Origin: Fodinicurvata halophila
Lineage (GTDB): Bacteria; Pseudomonadota; Alphaproteobacteria; Kiloniellales; DSM-21159
Length of the DNA stretch: 64,000 nucleotides
Direction: 5' to 3'
Assembly (NCBI RefSeq): GCF_042651425.1
Contig: NZ_JBHSCW010000011.1
Span: 1 to 64,000, forward strand
Shown: one piece after another, positions 16,824 to 26,125 of the stretch
How the letters are laid out: each line of letters opens with the position of its first letter
How positions within the stretch are numbered: position 1 is the first letter of the stretch
The notes under the pieces: generated by a model
The model's input: the letters and a program-made list of their open reading frames with translations, nothing else
Databases searched by the model: none
Told to the model about the DNA's origin: nothing
Position numbers and translations under genes: made by a program

Positions 16824-17504
16824 CTACCAGGGAATGTGCTCGCCATCGTAGTTCAGAAGGCGGCCGTTGTCCTCGGGACGCAGGTTGAGCATGAGTTCTT
16901 TCAGCGAGTTTGCCGAAACGTCGGTCTCCAGTTTCGCATTCGACCCGCCCATCTTGGTGCGGACCCAGCCCGGATGCAGGGCAATCGCCGAAATCCCCCT
17001 GTCGGCCAGATCAATGGACAGCGAGCGCGTCACCATGTTGAGAGCAGCCTTGCTGGAGCGATAGACATAACTGCCGCCGCTGTCGTTGTCGCCAATGGAG
17101 CCCATGCGCGAACTGATATTGGCGATCAGCTTTCTCGAGCCCGTCTCCAGATGGCCGACAAAGCGTTCTGCCAGATGCAGCGGCGCCATGGTGTTGACGG
17201 CAAAGACGCGTGACCATTCCTCGTAGGGAACCTTGCCGAAAGCCGAGCCGGGCTCTTTTGCACCCGCATTGTTGACGAGGATATCGAGCGGCACACCAGA
17301 CAGACTTCGTGCCAGATTCTCGGTCTGCAGCATGTCCGTCACATCCAGCCGATGAATGGTGACGGACGCACCCAGGGACTGCAGTGTCGTCGCCTTCTCG
17401 GGATGACGACAGCAGGCATGAACATCCCAGCCAGCTTCCACGAAACAGCCAGCCAGTGCGAGGCCAATACCGCGATTGGCCCCGGTAATCAGGACAGTTG
17501 ACAC
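16824..17504 (-). CDS. short-chain dehydrogenase/reductase
   Basis: This 226-residue Rossmann-fold oxidoreductase has the cofactor motif TGANRGIGLA at the N-terminus, NNAGAK and the catalytic YRSSK preceded by conserved serines. It resembles the C-factor-like SDR group of unknown substrates. A GTG start at 17504 is required, with GGGAG 6 bases upstream. It lies 24 bases downstream of ivd and is probably the last gene of a GST-thioesterase-ivd-SDR run. NAD(H) or NADP(H) use cannot be decided. Confidence 0.85.
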   Translation of the reverse strand: MSTVLITGANRGIGLALAGCFVEAGWDVHACCRHPEKATTLQSLGASVTIHRLDVTDMLQTENLARSLSGVPLDILVNNAGAKEPGSAFGKVPYEEWSRVFAVNTMAPLHLAERFVGHLETGSRKLIANISSRMGSIGDNDSGGSYVYRSSKAALNMVTRSLSIDLADRGISAIALHPGWVRTKMGGSNAKLETDVSANSLKELMLNLRPEDNGRLLNYDGEHIPW

Positions 17505-17528
17505 AAGAAACTCCCGGTTAACTGGACT

Positions 17529-18689
17529 TCAGGCCGTCTCGGCAAAAAGCTCGCGGCCAATGAGCCAACGGCGTATCTCGCTGGTGCCTGCACCGATCTC
17601 ATAGAGCTTGGCATCACGCAACAGCCGTCCGCTGGGGTACTCGTTGATATAGCCGTTTCCTCCCAGGATCTGAATCGCCTCCAGTGCCATCGACGTCGCC
17701 TTTTCCGCAGCATAGAGGATAGCACCCGCGGCATCCTTTCGCGCGGTCTCGCCCCTGTCGCAGGCGGCCGCCACAGCATAGACATAGGCCTTGCAGGCAT
17801 TCATCGTCGCATACATGTCGGCCAGCTTGCCCTGGATCAACTGGAACTCCCCGATGGACTGGCCGAACTGCTTGCGATCGTGGACATAGGGCAGGACCAG
17901 GTCCATGCAGGCCTGCATGATCCCGAGCGGCCCCGCTGCCAGGACCGCTCGCTCGTAATCCAGACCGCTCATCAGGACTTGCACGCCCTTGTTCACTTGC
18001 CCCAGGACATTCTCTTCCGGAATCTCGCAGTCCTCGAAGACCACTTCACAGGTGGGTGAGCCACGCATACCCAGCTTGTCCAGCTTCTGGGCGATGGAAA
18101 AGCCCTTGAATCCCTTTTCCACGAGGAAGGCCGTGATGCCCTTCGACTCCGCCCCTGGATCCGTCTTGGCGTAGATGATCAGGACGTCCGCCTCGCTGGC
18201 ATTGGTGATCCACATCTTGGTGCCGTTGAGGATATAGCGGTCTCCCTTGTGCTCCGCCCGGGTCTTCATCGAGACCACATCCGAGCCGGCTCCGGGCTCG
18301 CTCATGGCCAGGGCGCCCACGTGTTCACCCGATATCAGTCCGGGCAGATAGCGCTGCTTCTGATCCCCTGTTCCGTTCCGGCGGAGCTGGTTGATGCAGA
18401 GATTGGAGTGCGCCCCATAGGACAAGCCAACCGACGCCGAGGCCCGGCTGACTTCCTCCATGGCCACGACGTGCGCCAGGTAGCCCAGGTTGGAACCGCC
18501 GTAGTCCTCGTCCACGGTAATGCCATGCAGGCCGAGCTCGCCCATCTGCGGCCAGAGCTGGCGGGGAAAGCTGTCGCTCTGATCGATCTCTGCGGCCAGG
18601 GGTGCAATTTCTGCGGCCGCAAAGCCGGCCACGCTCTCGCGCAGCATGTCCACCGTTTCCCCAAGCCCGAAATTCAGACCCCTATACAT
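17529..18689 (-). CDS. liuA: isovaleryl-CoA dehydrogenase
   Basis: This 386-residue FAD enzyme oxidises isovaleryl-CoA to 3-methylcrotonyl-CoA, the substrate of LiuB/LiuD. The catalytic base Glu246 sits in SGLDYERAVLA, the position special to isovaleryl-CoA dehydrogenases. YGAHSNLCINQ (91-101) is another hallmark, and the GNGYINEYP and GAGTSEIRR motifs are normal. The ATG at 18689 has GGGAGG upstream; an upstream in-frame extension is arginine-rich and unrelated. It lies about 9 kb from liuB-E rather than heading that operon. Confidence 0.95.
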   Translation of the reverse strand: MYRGLNFGLGETVDMLRESVAGFAAAEIAPLAAEIDQSDSFPRQLWPQMGELGLHGITVDEDYGGSNLGYLAHVVAMEEVSRASASVGLSYGAHSNLCINQLRRNGTGDQKQRYLPGLISGEHVGALAMSEPGAGSDVVSMKTRAEHKGDRYILNGTKMWITNASEADVLIIYAKTDPGAESKGITAFLVEKGFKGFSIAQKLDKLGMRGSPTCEVVFEDCEIPEENVLGQVNKGVQVLMSGLDYERAVLAAGPLGIMQACMDLVLPYVHDRKQFGQSIGEFQLIQGKLADMYATMNACKAYVYAVAAACDRGETARKDAAGAILYAAEKATSMALEAIQILGGNGYINEYPSGRLLRDAKLYEIGAGTSEIRRWLIGRELFAETA

Positions 18690-18744
18690 CTTAGCCAACC
18701 TCCCTTTCACTGAGCCGACCGGACACCCCAGTGCCCGGCCAAAC

Positions 18745-19191
18745 TCACTTGCCTTCCGCGACCTGGAACAGCGTCTGCTGCATCTTGGCGCAAAGCGTCT
18801 CCGCACCCTGCTTGATAGTGTAAACCTCGACCTCGCAAATCGACAGTGTCCTGCCGCACTTCAGAACCTCTCCCGCAGCACGCAGGCGCTCACCATCCGC
18901 CGGATTCAGCATGTTGATCTTGAATTCCACGGACACGATGGCACGGCCTGGCGGAAACAGGCTGTAGGCAGCGAAGGCCCCCGCAGAGTCGGCAATGGTG
19001 CTGATGACACCGGCGTGAAAGAACCCGTGCTGCTGACTGAGCCGCTCATGGAAATCCAGCAGAATCTCGGCTTTTCCCGGTGCCAATGACCCCAAACGCG
19101 CACCCAGGGTGTCCATGATCCCCTGCCGGGCGAAGGACGCGTGCACACGCCCCTCCCAGTTGGCGTCGGCTGGATCGAAATGCTTCATCAT
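18745..19191 (-). CDS. PaaI-type hotdog-fold thioesterase
   Basis: This 148-residue hotdog-fold protein has the PaaI core FFHAGVISTIADSAGAFAA and VEFKINMLNPADG. It is clearly different in sequence from the thioesterase at 14688. It is 55 bases upstream of ivd on the same strand, so removal of stalled acyl-CoA or salvage of CoA during leucine breakdown is plausible, though only by context. Two adjacent ATGs (19191 and 19188) are possible; AGGA precedes the first. Confidence 0.85.
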   Translation of the reverse strand: MMKHFDPADANWEGRVHASFARQGIMDTLGARLGSLAPGKAEILLDFHERLSQQHGFFHAGVISTIADSAGAFAAYSLFPPGRAIVSVEFKINMLNPADGERLRAAGEVLKCGRTLSICEVEVYTIKQGAETLCAKMQQTLFQVAEGK

Positions 19192-19220
19192 GAATTTCCT
19201 ATCCGGAAAGGGCTGGGCCG

Positions 19221-19859
19221 TCAGCTCAGCTTCTTATGCCCGAAGCTCTCCTTCCACAAGGCCCCGAGCGCCGGACGGCCACGCACCCGCTCGACAAGCC
19301 GGGACAGCCGCGGATGCGTACCAAGCAACCGGGGAATGTCGTGGTGCCAGAGCGCCAGCATGGCGAGATAGATATCCACGGCGCTGAAGCTGTCCGGCAG
19401 GATCCGTCCGTCCTCGGACAGGGCCTGTTCGACAGTGCCCCAGTGGGTATCGAGATCCTTTTCCGCCTGGCGCTGCACGGCTTCGCCACCCATGGGATCC
19501 ACGGTATAGCGATCGTTGTAGGCATGGCGCAGGTCGGCCTCGTAGATGTTGGCGACCGCGAAGAACAGCCAGCGATAGGCCTGGGCCCGGGCGGAATGGT
19601 CCTGAACGGGAAGCAGCTCGGCCTCAGGATGGCGATCGCAGAGAGTCAGGACCATGGCCGCGGATTCGGTCATCACGGAACCATCGGGGAGCTCCAGGAC
19701 CGGCACCTGCCCCCGGGGGTTCAGCGCCAGGAAGTCGCTTTCACGGTGCTGGTCCTCGCGTGTATCGACGAGAACGCGCTCGTAGCGCGCCCCGATCTCG
19801 TTCAGCACGGCTTCCGGGGCAAACGCTCCGGTGGAGGGCGACCAGTAAAGTCGATACAT
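19221..19859 (-). CDS. glutathione S-transferase family protein
   Basis: This 212-residue protein has a thioredoxin-like N-terminal domain (YRLYWSPSTGAFAPEAVLNE, then NPRGQVPVLELPDGSVMTES) and an all-helical C-terminal domain. That is the usual GST layout with the cis-proline and the glutathione-binding E-S pair. The active-site Ser is in the SPSTGAF segment. The ATG at 19859 gives the family N-terminus. It is 29 bases upstream of the thioesterase on the same strand. Substrate unknown. Confidence 0.85.
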   Translation of the reverse strand: MYRLYWSPSTGAFAPEAVLNEIGARYERVLVDTREDQHRESDFLALNPRGQVPVLELPDGSVMTESAAMVLTLCDRHPEAELLPVQDHSARAQAYRWLFFAVANIYEADLRHAYNDRYTVDPMGGEAVQRQAEKDLDTHWGTVEQALSEDGRILPDSFSAVDIYLAMLALWHHDIPRLLGTHPRLSRLVERVRGRPALGALWKESFGHKKLS

Positions 19860-19931
19860 GTCCAATGCCTCCGTCTTCCAGCTAAGCAAGGATGCTTTTC
19901 CTCGAGACGTGAATCAATCGCGTAAAGACAA

Positions 19932-21323
19932 TCACAGCAGGATCAGAGCGGCCAGGCCCAGGAAGGCAAAGAAGCCAACGACATCCGTCACAGTGGTCAG
20001 GAAGACCGAGGAGGCCACGGCAGGGTCGATGTTCAGCTTCTCCAGCGTGATGGGAATTAGCGTTCCGAAAAGCCCGGCAGCCGCCATGTTGATGATCATG
20101 GCTAGCGCGATGACAACGCCGATCAAGGGATTCCCGAACCAGATCCAGGCCACGAGCCCGACCAGACCTGCGAAGAGGAAACCGTTGGCCACGCCGACCA
20201 GCAGTTCCTTTGTGATGAAACGCTGGCTCGCGCCTCCGGAAAGCTGTTTCAGGGCCAGCGCGCGAACGGCCACCGTCACCGTCTGTGTGCCGGCATTCCC
20301 GCCCATGGACGCCACGATTGGCAGCAGAATGGCCAGAGCCACCGCCTGTTGCAGGGTTGCCTCGAAAATGCCGATCACCAGCGAGGCCAGCACCGCCGTC
20401 CCGAGGTTGACCAGCAGCCAGGTAAACCGGGACTTCGTGGTTTCCAGTACGGCGCTGTAGACATTGGTCTCGGTCACGCCACCCAGTTTCAGCAGATCGT
20501 CCTCGGTCTCTTCCTCGACCACATGGACGATGTCATCGATGGTCACGACGCCGACCAGGCGCTCCGCGGTATCGACCACCGGCGCCGAGAGCAGCGAATA
20601 CTGCTTGAAGAGGTAGGCCACGTCGTCCTGGTCCATGGTCACGGGCACGCTGCGGACACCCTCGTCCAACAGGTCCATGATCGGGACATGCCGCTTGTTT
20701 CTGAGAACCCTGGACAAGGGGATCTTGCCGATCGGCCGATAACGGGGATCCACGACGTAGAGGTCATAGAAGTCCCGCTCCATCTGTTTCTTGTGCGAGC
20801 GCATGTAGTCGATGGTTTCGCCCACCGTCCAGATGGCGGGCACCACGACCACCTCGCGCTGCATCAGGCGACCGGCCGAATCCTCGGGATACTCCAACCC
20901 TTCCTGCAAGAGGCGGCGTATCGTGACCGGCACGCGCGCCAGCACCTGGGTGCGAAGTTCCTCGCTCAGATCCTCGAAGAATTCCAGCGCATCATCGCTT
21001 TCCAGGCGTTTCAGGACACGTGCGATCTCCTTGGCGCCCAGTGTTTCCGAGACATCCTCGCGCAGGTCGCTGTCCAGGTAGGACAGCACCTCGGGATCCA
21101 GCGTCTGGCCGATCTGGCCCAGCAGTTCAGCACGCTGCACCGGCGACAGGCTTTCCAGCAAGTCAGCCATGTCGGCAGGATGCAACTCACTGATCAGTTC
21201 ACTGACCTTCTCCGCCTCGCCTTCCTCAAGAGCCTCCTCCACTGCACGCACGAGGGAAGCCGGAAGGCCGACGACCTCATCCTCCGTTTCCGGCTCGGGT
21301 GCGCGGGTATCGGCTTCGGCCAT
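19932..21323 (-). CDS. mgtE: magnesium transporter MgtE
   Basis: This 463-residue Mg2+ channel has an acidic N-terminal superhelical domain (ELHPADMADLLESL). Two CBS modules follow at about 140-265 (MQREVVVVPAIWTVGETIDY, VTMDQDDVAYLFKQYSLLSA). A five-helix membrane domain at 325-460 carries the pore motif GGNAGTQT. The CBS and N domains sense cytoplasmic Mg2+ and gate the pore in known homologues. It begins 4 bases after the maeB stop, so the two are co-transcribed. No Mg2+ riboswitch is visible. Confidence 0.95.
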   Translation of the reverse strand: MAEADTRAPEPETEDEVVGLPASLVRAVEEALEEGEAEKVSELISELHPADMADLLESLSPVQRAELLGQIGQTLDPEVLSYLDSDLREDVSETLGAKEIARVLKRLESDDALEFFEDLSEELRTQVLARVPVTIRRLLQEGLEYPEDSAGRLMQREVVVVPAIWTVGETIDYMRSHKKQMERDFYDLYVVDPRYRPIGKIPLSRVLRNKRHVPIMDLLDEGVRSVPVTMDQDDVAYLFKQYSLLSAPVVDTAERLVGVVTIDDIVHVVEEETEDDLLKLGGVTETNVYSAVLETTKSRFTWLLVNLGTAVLASLVIGIFEATLQQAVALAILLPIVASMGGNAGTQTVTVAVRALALKQLSGGASQRFITKELLVGVANGFLFAGLVGLVAWIWFGNPLIGVVIALAMIINMAAAGLFGTLIPITLEKLNIDPAVASSVFLTTVTDVVGFFAFLGLAALILL

Positions 21324-21327
21324 CGGC

Positions 21328-23631
21328 TCAGCCCCTGTCCGCTTCGACAGGGGCGGCAGAGGCTTCCCGGCTCTGGGCATCCACGACGGCGACCGCACTG
21401 ATGTTCACGACGCCTCGTGCAGTGATCGATGGCGTCGCGATATGCACGGGATTCGCCGCACCGATCAGCAGGGGGCCGACCGGCAGGGCGTCCCCCAGGA
21501 CCTTCAACAGGTTGAAGGAGATGTTGGCTGCATCGATGGTCGGCATGATCAACAGGTTCGCAGCCCCCTTCAGGCGCGAATTGGGAAAGATGCGTTCGCG
21601 GATATCCTCGGATAGGGCGGCATCGGCATGCATCTCCCCCTCCACTTCAAGCTCTGGATACTTCTCATGCAGCAGCTGGGTCGCCCTGCGCATCTTCTGT
21701 GCCGAGGCATCCTCGTGGCTTCCGAAGTTGGAGTGGGAAATCAGCGCGATCTTCGGTGTGATTCCAAAGCGTTTCACCGCTTCCGCCGACATGGCCGTCA
21801 TCTCGACCACCTCTTCGGCAGAGGGGTCGTCGCTGACGTAGGTATCGGCGACGAAGAAGGTTCCCTTCTGCGTGATCAGCAGGCTGAGCGCGGAGAAATC
21901 GTAGACCTCCGGAGCCTTCCCTATGATGTCGTTCACATGCTTGAGATGTGCCTTGTACTGCCCTTCCACGCCGCAGACCATGGTGTCGGCATCCCCACGC
22001 AGGACGGCAAGCGCCCCGATCACCGTGGAATCGGTCCGCACGATCGTACGGGCCTGGTCCGGAGAGATGCCCTTGCGTTCCATCCGGCTGTGGTAGAGTC
22101 GCCAGTAGTCGCTGTAACGCGAATCGCTGAGGGGATTGATCAGGTCATAATCCTCGCCCTCGCGAATGCGCAGGCCCAGCTTGCGGATCCGCTTTTCCAC
22201 CACCTTGGGACGGCCGCAGATCACCGGACGGGCCAGCCGCTCGTCGACCAGCACCTGGGCGGCACGCAGCACCCGTTCGGCCTCGCCCTCGGCAAAGAAA
22301 ACCCGTTTCGGATTCTCGGCAGCGCGTTCGAACACCGGTTTCATGACCAGGCCGGAGCGGAAGACGAATTCGCTCAGTTGCTGATGATAGACAGCCATGT
22401 CCTCGATGGGCCGCTTGGCCACGCCACTGTCCATCGCCGCCTTGGCCACGGCCGGGGCCACCTGGATGATCAGGCGCGGATCGAAGGGGCGGGGAATCAG
22501 GTAATCACGCCCGAAGGAGGTCGGCTGGCCCCCATAGGCCTGCGTCACCACTTCCGAGGATTCGATCGTCGCCAGGTCGGCGATCGCTCTCACGCAGGCC
22601 AGTTTCATTTCCTCGTTGATCGTGGTGGATTCCACATCCAGGGCACCGCGGAAGATGAAGGGAAAGCACAGGACGTTGTTGACCTGGTTCGGGTAGTCCG
22701 AGCGTCCCGTTGCGATGATCGCGTCCGAACGCACGGCCCGCGCATCCTCGGGCATGATTTCCGGAACCGGATTGGCCAGTGCCAGGATCATCGGATCGCG
22801 CGCCATCTGCTTGACCATGTCCGGCTTCAGCACATCGGGAACGGACAGCCCGAGGAAGATGTCCGCCCCTTCTATGACCTCTGCCAGATGGCGCTTGTCC
22901 GTGGCCTGTGCGTATTTTTCCTTCCAGGGATCCATCTCGTCCATGCGGCCGTCGTAGACCACCCCGGCGATATCGGTGACCCAGATGTTCTCGCGCTGCA
23001 CTCCCTGGCTGACCAGCAGATCGAGACAGGCCAGGGCCGCAGCACCGGCCCCGGAACAGACCACCTTCACGTCCTCCACGGACTTCTTGATCAGCCGCAA
23101 GCCGTTATAGATGGCCGCGTTGACGATGATGGCCGTGCCGTGCTGATCGTCGTGAAAGACGGGAATATCCATCTTCTCGCGAAGGGCCCCCTCCACGATG
23201 AAACACTCCGGCGCCTTGATGTCCTCGAGATTGATGCCCCCGAAGGTGGGTTCCAGCGAAGCGATGATATCGATCAGCTTTTCGGGATCACGCTCATTGA
23301 TCTCGATGTCGAAGACGTCGATGCCGGCGAACTTCTTGAACAGCACGGCCTTGCCTTCCATCACCGGCTTGGCCGCCAGCGGCCCGATCGATCCCAGGCC
23401 GAGAACGGCCGTCCCGTTGGTGACCACGCCCACCAGGTTTCCCCGGGTTGTAACCTGCGAGGCTTCCGCCTCATCATCCACAATGGCATAGCAGGCCGCC
23501 GCCACACCGGGTGAATAGGCGAGCGCCAGATCGCGTTGGTTTCCCAGGGGCTTGGTCGCCGTAACCTCAAGCTTGCCGGCTCTCGGCTGGCGGTGATACG
23601 CCAGCGCGGCCTCGGAGAGATTGTCTGCCAT
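21328..23631 (-). CDS. maeB: NADP-dependent malic enzyme with C-terminal phosphotransacetylase-like domain
   Basis: This 767-residue protein decarboxylates malate to pyruvate with reduction of NADP+. The malic-enzyme part (1-430) has DLALAYSPGVAAACYAI, the metal-site region FHDDQHGTAIIVNAA and the Rossmann SGAGAAALACLDLL. The C-terminal 330 residues resemble phosphotransacetylase (FAEGEAERVLRAAQVL), thought in these large MaeB enzymes to be a regulatory domain. Length is standard. Divergent from lipB; mgtE follows by 4 bases. Confidence 0.95.
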   Translation of the reverse strand: MADNLSEAALAYHRQPRAGKLEVTATKPLGNQRDLALAYSPGVAAACYAIVDDEAEASQVTTRGNLVGVVTNGTAVLGLGSIGPLAAKPVMEGKAVLFKKFAGIDVFDIEINERDPEKLIDIIASLEPTFGGINLEDIKAPECFIVEGALREKMDIPVFHDDQHGTAIIVNAAIYNGLRLIKKSVEDVKVVCSGAGAAALACLDLLVSQGVQRENIWVTDIAGVVYDGRMDEMDPWKEKYAQATDKRHLAEVIEGADIFLGLSVPDVLKPDMVKQMARDPMILALANPVPEIMPEDARAVRSDAIIATGRSDYPNQVNNVLCFPFIFRGALDVESTTINEEMKLACVRAIADLATIESSEVVTQAYGGQPTSFGRDYLIPRPFDPRLIIQVAPAVAKAAMDSGVAKRPIEDMAVYHQQLSEFVFRSGLVMKPVFERAAENPKRVFFAEGEAERVLRAAQVLVDERLARPVICGRPKVVEKRIRKLGLRIREGEDYDLINPLSDSRYSDYWRLYHSRMERKGISPDQARTIVRTDSTVIGALAVLRGDADTMVCGVEGQYKAHLKHVNDIIGKAPEVYDFSALSLLITQKGTFFVADTYVSDDPSAEEVVEMTAMSAEAVKRFGITPKIALISHSNFGSHEDASAQKMRRATQLLHEKYPELEVEGEMHADAALSEDIRERIFPNSRLKGAANLLIMPTIDAANISFNLLKVLGDALPVGPLLIGAANPVHIATPSITARGVVNISAVAVVDAQSREASAAPVEADRG

Positions 23632-23780
23632 GGACGGTCCCTTGTTCTTTTCTGGCTGGCCCTGATGGCCTACAAGGATCAGGGCTGTTCGAAACTAGAC
23701 CAAGCTTTGACGAACACAAGTCCGAAGCGCAAGGCGTGGATCACGAAGAAGGCCCAGGCAAGAGTAACAAGCACATCGCC

Positions 23781-24464
23781 ATGGACAAAACCGCTCTGGC
23801 CGACAGCGCCCTCTATGCCGATCCGGGTTCGGGTCGTGCCGAATGGCGCCTGTCCACGACTGCCGTCCCCTACCCAGAGGCGCTCGCCGCCATGGAAGCA
23901 AGGGCGGGCGAGATCGCCGCGGAGCAAGCCCGCGAGGTGGTCTGGCTTCTGGAGCATCCGCCACTCTACACGGCCGGCACCAGTGCCAATCCGGACGATC
24001 TGCTGAACCCGCAGTTTCCCGTCTATGAAACAGGGCGCGGCGGTCAGTACACCTACCACGGTCCCGGCCAGCGCGTAGCCTATGTCATGCTGAATCTCAG
24101 GAAGCGGCGCCCCGATGTGCGCCATTACGTCCACAGCCTGGAAGACTGGCTGATCCGGACGCTTCAGGAATTCAACCTGCGCGGAGAGCGGCGCGAGGGA
24201 CGTGTCGGAATCTGGGTCGCCGACGAGAAAAGCGGACAGGAAAAGAAGATCGCGGCCATCGGTGTCCGGGTCCGTCGATGGGTCACCTTCCATGGCATTG
24301 CCCTGAACCTGGAGCCCGATCTGGCGCATTTCCAGGGTATCGTTCCCTGTGGCCTCCGTGACTACGGCGTCACTTCGCTGGTGGACCAGGGACTCCCCGT
24401 CACCTTCGATGATCTGGACGCCGCGCTGTATCGCAGCTTCCTGGATACCTTTGAAGAGGCCTGA
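23781..24464 (+). CDS. lipB: octanoyltransferase (lipoyl-ACP ligase) LipB
   Basis: This 227-residue enzyme moves octanoyl groups from ACP to lipoyl domains of 2-oxo acid dehydrogenases. RGGQYTYHGPGQRVAYVMLN, the acyl-loop Lys in KKIAAIGVRVRRWVTFHG and catalytic Cys190 in GIVPCGLRDYGVTSL are all present. I prefer the ATG at 23781. A GTG at 23736 in frame would add 15 polar residues, but its possible Shine-Dalgarno is too close. It is convergent with the DUF4870 gene, leaving 11 bases between stops. Confidence 0.94.
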   Translation: MDKTALADSALYADPGSGRAEWRLSTTAVPYPEALAAMEARAGEIAAEQAREVVWLLEHPPLYTAGTSANPDDLLNPQFPVYETGRGGQYTYHGPGQRVAYVMLNLRKRRPDVRHYVHSLEDWLIRTLQEFNLRGERREGRVGIWVADEKSGQEKKIAAIGVRVRRWVTFHGIALNLEPDLAHFQGIVPCGLRDYGVTSLVDQGLPVTFDDLDAALYRSFLDTFEEA

Positions 24465-24475
24465 GAACCTTTCCC

Positions 24476-24844
24476 TCAGAGCAGCCAGGTCGCCGGGTCG
24501 GGATAGGCCTCGCCCCGCTGCAGGTGCATCAGCCCCTTTACGCAGCGGGCAATGAACCAGATGGCAGTTGCGAACAGGACCAGCCAGCCGATGAAGATGA
24601 GAACCGTGATTGCCCCGATGATGCTGAGCAGAAGCCCGATCCAGAAGGTCCGGATCTGGAAGCTGTAATGGGTCTGCAGCCAGGCAGCGGCGCCTCCCCT
24701 GTTGACATAGGCCATGATCACACCGATCAGCGGGGTGATGCCGATGATAAAACCAACAAGGTAGAGAATATAGACCACCAGGGGCATCAGCTTCTCATTA
24801 GACTCTCCGCTACCCTGAGGTGTCTGGATTTCCGGCTCCGCCAT
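24476..24844 (-). CDS. DUF4870-type small membrane protein
   Basis: This 122-residue protein has a polar N-terminal tail and three hydrophobic segments (about 20-42, 58-78 and 82-103). The connecting sequence (WLQTHYSFQIRTFWIG) is typical of DUF4870/TMEM-like proteins of unknown function. The ATG at 24844 has GGAAGGGGGC upstream. Its start lies inside the 3' end of the NUDIX gene, so it is the last gene of the pcc run and probably translationally coupled. Confidence 0.8.
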   Translation of the reverse strand: MAEPEIQTPQGSGESNEKLMPLVVYILYLVGFIIGITPLIGVIMAYVNRGGAAAWLQTHYSFQIRTFWIGLLLSIIGAITVLIFIGWLVLFATAIWFIARCVKGLMHLQRGEAYPDPATWLL

Positions 24845-25364
24845 GACTGCCCCCTTCCTTTGTGAAACGGCCCTCTCTTCTAAACGAAGAAGACCGTGCG
24901 TTTCCAGTGGCATGTTCGGGAAAACTTTTCCCCAGCAACTCTTTCACGATGTGCTCAATCATCCATTCCTGGCCTGATTCCGCCATTTCACCCCGGGCGA
25001 ACCGCGGCTCGATCCAGCAGGGCTCGTGATCGCTTTCCAAAGGCGGCCCCAACCGTCGGCCAAGGGCGATCAGGAAGAAAGTCGGGTACTTGTCATAGAA
25101 CTTGTCTTCCAGAGGCTTGGTCAGATACTGCCTGATGGACAGATAGGGTTCCACCCCCTCCAGTTCATAGCCGGTTTCCTCCACGAACTCCCGGCGCAGG
25201 GCCTGCTCCAGCGTTTCGCCCGGCTCGATTCCGCCACCCGGAATCTCCAGCCCATCGGGGGTGCGCACGAGGAACAGGCGCCGCTGATCATCCCAGGCGA
25301 TGCCATAAGCCCCGGGTCGGCAGGTATAGAGATAGGCAGGATCAGGCGTATCGAAGGCGATCAA
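24810..25364 (-). CDS. NUDIX hydrolase
   Basis: This 184-residue protein carries a complete Nudix box starting at GGGIEPGE and ending REFVEETGYEL, with the metal-binding Glu cluster. It hydrolyses a nucleoside diphosphate linked to something else; the substrate cannot be told. A TTG start at 25364 is the only start before the conserved core and has a weak Shine-Dalgarno. The last 40 residues are polar, unlike the core, and overlap the next gene by 35 bases. It follows acyP by 22 bases in the pcc operon. Confidence 0.85.
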   Translation of the reverse strand: MIAFDTPDPAYLYTCRPGAYGIAWDDQRRLFLVRTPDGLEIPGGGIEPGETLEQALRREFVEETGYELEGVEPYLSIRQYLTKPLEDKFYDKYPTFFLIALGRRLGPPLESDHEPCWIEPRFARGEMAESGQEWMIEHIVKELLGKSFPEHATGNARSSSFRREGRFTKEGGSHGGAGNPDTSG

Positions 25365-25386
25365 GTGGCAATCTCTTCCGACCCGT

Positions 25387-25668
25387 TTAGAGAGTCTGCA
25401 ACATGGTGAACCCCGTTTCCTCGGGCACTGCGCACGGGGCCTGTTCGATCTCTGTCGTCCGGGCCATTGCGGGCCCCTCCCAGCAGGCCTGGATCATGTC
25501 CTCGACGTTCGCCTCGGAACCACTGAAGACGGCTTCCACGGTGCCGTCTCGACGATTGCGCACCCACCCCCTGAGCTGGCGAGCCGTGGCTTCACGCTGC
25601 ACCCAGTCCCGATAGCCTACTCCCTGGACCCTGCCGTGAATCGTAAGATGCCGGGAAATCTGTGCCAT
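25387..25668 (-). CDS. acyP: acylphosphatase
   Basis: This 93-residue enzyme hydrolyses acyl phosphates. The catalytic residues fall at their usual numbers: Arg20 in GRVQGVGYRDW and Asn38 in GWVRNRRDG. The ATG at 25668 gives the family N-terminus; a longer frame upstream is arginine-rich and overlaps the neighbour. It sits 4 bases after the gene at 25673 in the pcc operon. Its role there is not obvious. Confidence 0.95.
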   Translation of the reverse strand: MAQISRHLTIHGRVQGVGYRDWVQREATARQLRGWVRNRRDGTVEAVFSGSEANVEDMIQACWEGPAMARTTEIEQAPCAVPEETGFTMLQTL

Positions 25669-25672
25669 CACT

Positions 25673-26119
25673 TCATTCCTTTTCCGCCGATATCTCTTCG
25701 TCCTCTTCCTGCGAGGACTCCGGATAGATTGCCTGGAACACCAGCTTGATCGCCCGCCGCGCATGCTTTTCCCACTGCGGACGCTGGACCCACTGATCCT
25801 CGATCGTCAGAACCGGCTCCCCCTGATTCTCGTGGAGCAAATTGTTGCGCAAGCCACGCAGCCACTGCAGGTCACGCGCCGAAGCGGTCCGGTACAGTTT
25901 CGAGCGATCCGCCTGGGTTTCCACGATCGCGGCCGCAAGGATGATCACAGTGGCCCAGGCCCCGGCACAGAAGACCGCCTGGAGGTCCAGCATCAGGGCA
26001 CAGGCCTGCTCGGACAGGTGGCGCGACGCGCCCGAGCGTGCGTGCCTTTCCTCCAGTTCCTCGAACCAGAGACGCCGCTCGTCCCAAGTCACCACGTCAG
26101 GCGGGTCAAGATGTTCCAT
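25673..26119 (-). CDS. conserved hypothetical protein, HEPN/DUF4145-like
   Basis: I do not know this 148-residue protein by name. It is mostly helical, with an apolar central helix (AVFCAGAWATVIILAAAIVE) and then RGLRNNLLHEN. Arg91 and His96 there form an R-x4-H motif, as in HEPN/DUF4145-type domains. The C-terminus is acidic. It begins 6 bases after the pccA stop and ends 4 bases before acyP, so it is firmly in the pcc operon. No nucleotidyltransferase partner is near, so a toxin role is unlikely; a helper of the carboxylase or an unrelated rider are both possible. Confidence 0.72.
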   Translation of the reverse strand: MEHLDPPDVVTWDERRLWFEELEERHARSGASRHLSEQACALMLDLQAVFCAGAWATVIILAAAIVETQADRSKLYRTASARDLQWLRGLRNNLLHENQGEPVLTIEDQWVQRPQWEKHARRAIKLVFQAIYPESSQEEDEEISAEKE

Positions 26120-26125
26120 AAAGCT

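Noticed and set aside
23736..23780. GTG start extending LipB by 15 residues
   Set aside because: The only purine-rich stretch is directly against the GTG, too close to act as a ribosome site; the ATG at 23781 fits the family better.
25673..26119. HEPN toxin of a toxin-antitoxin pair
   Set aside because: No nucleotidyltransferase or other antitoxin gene is adjacent; it sits within a metabolic operon.
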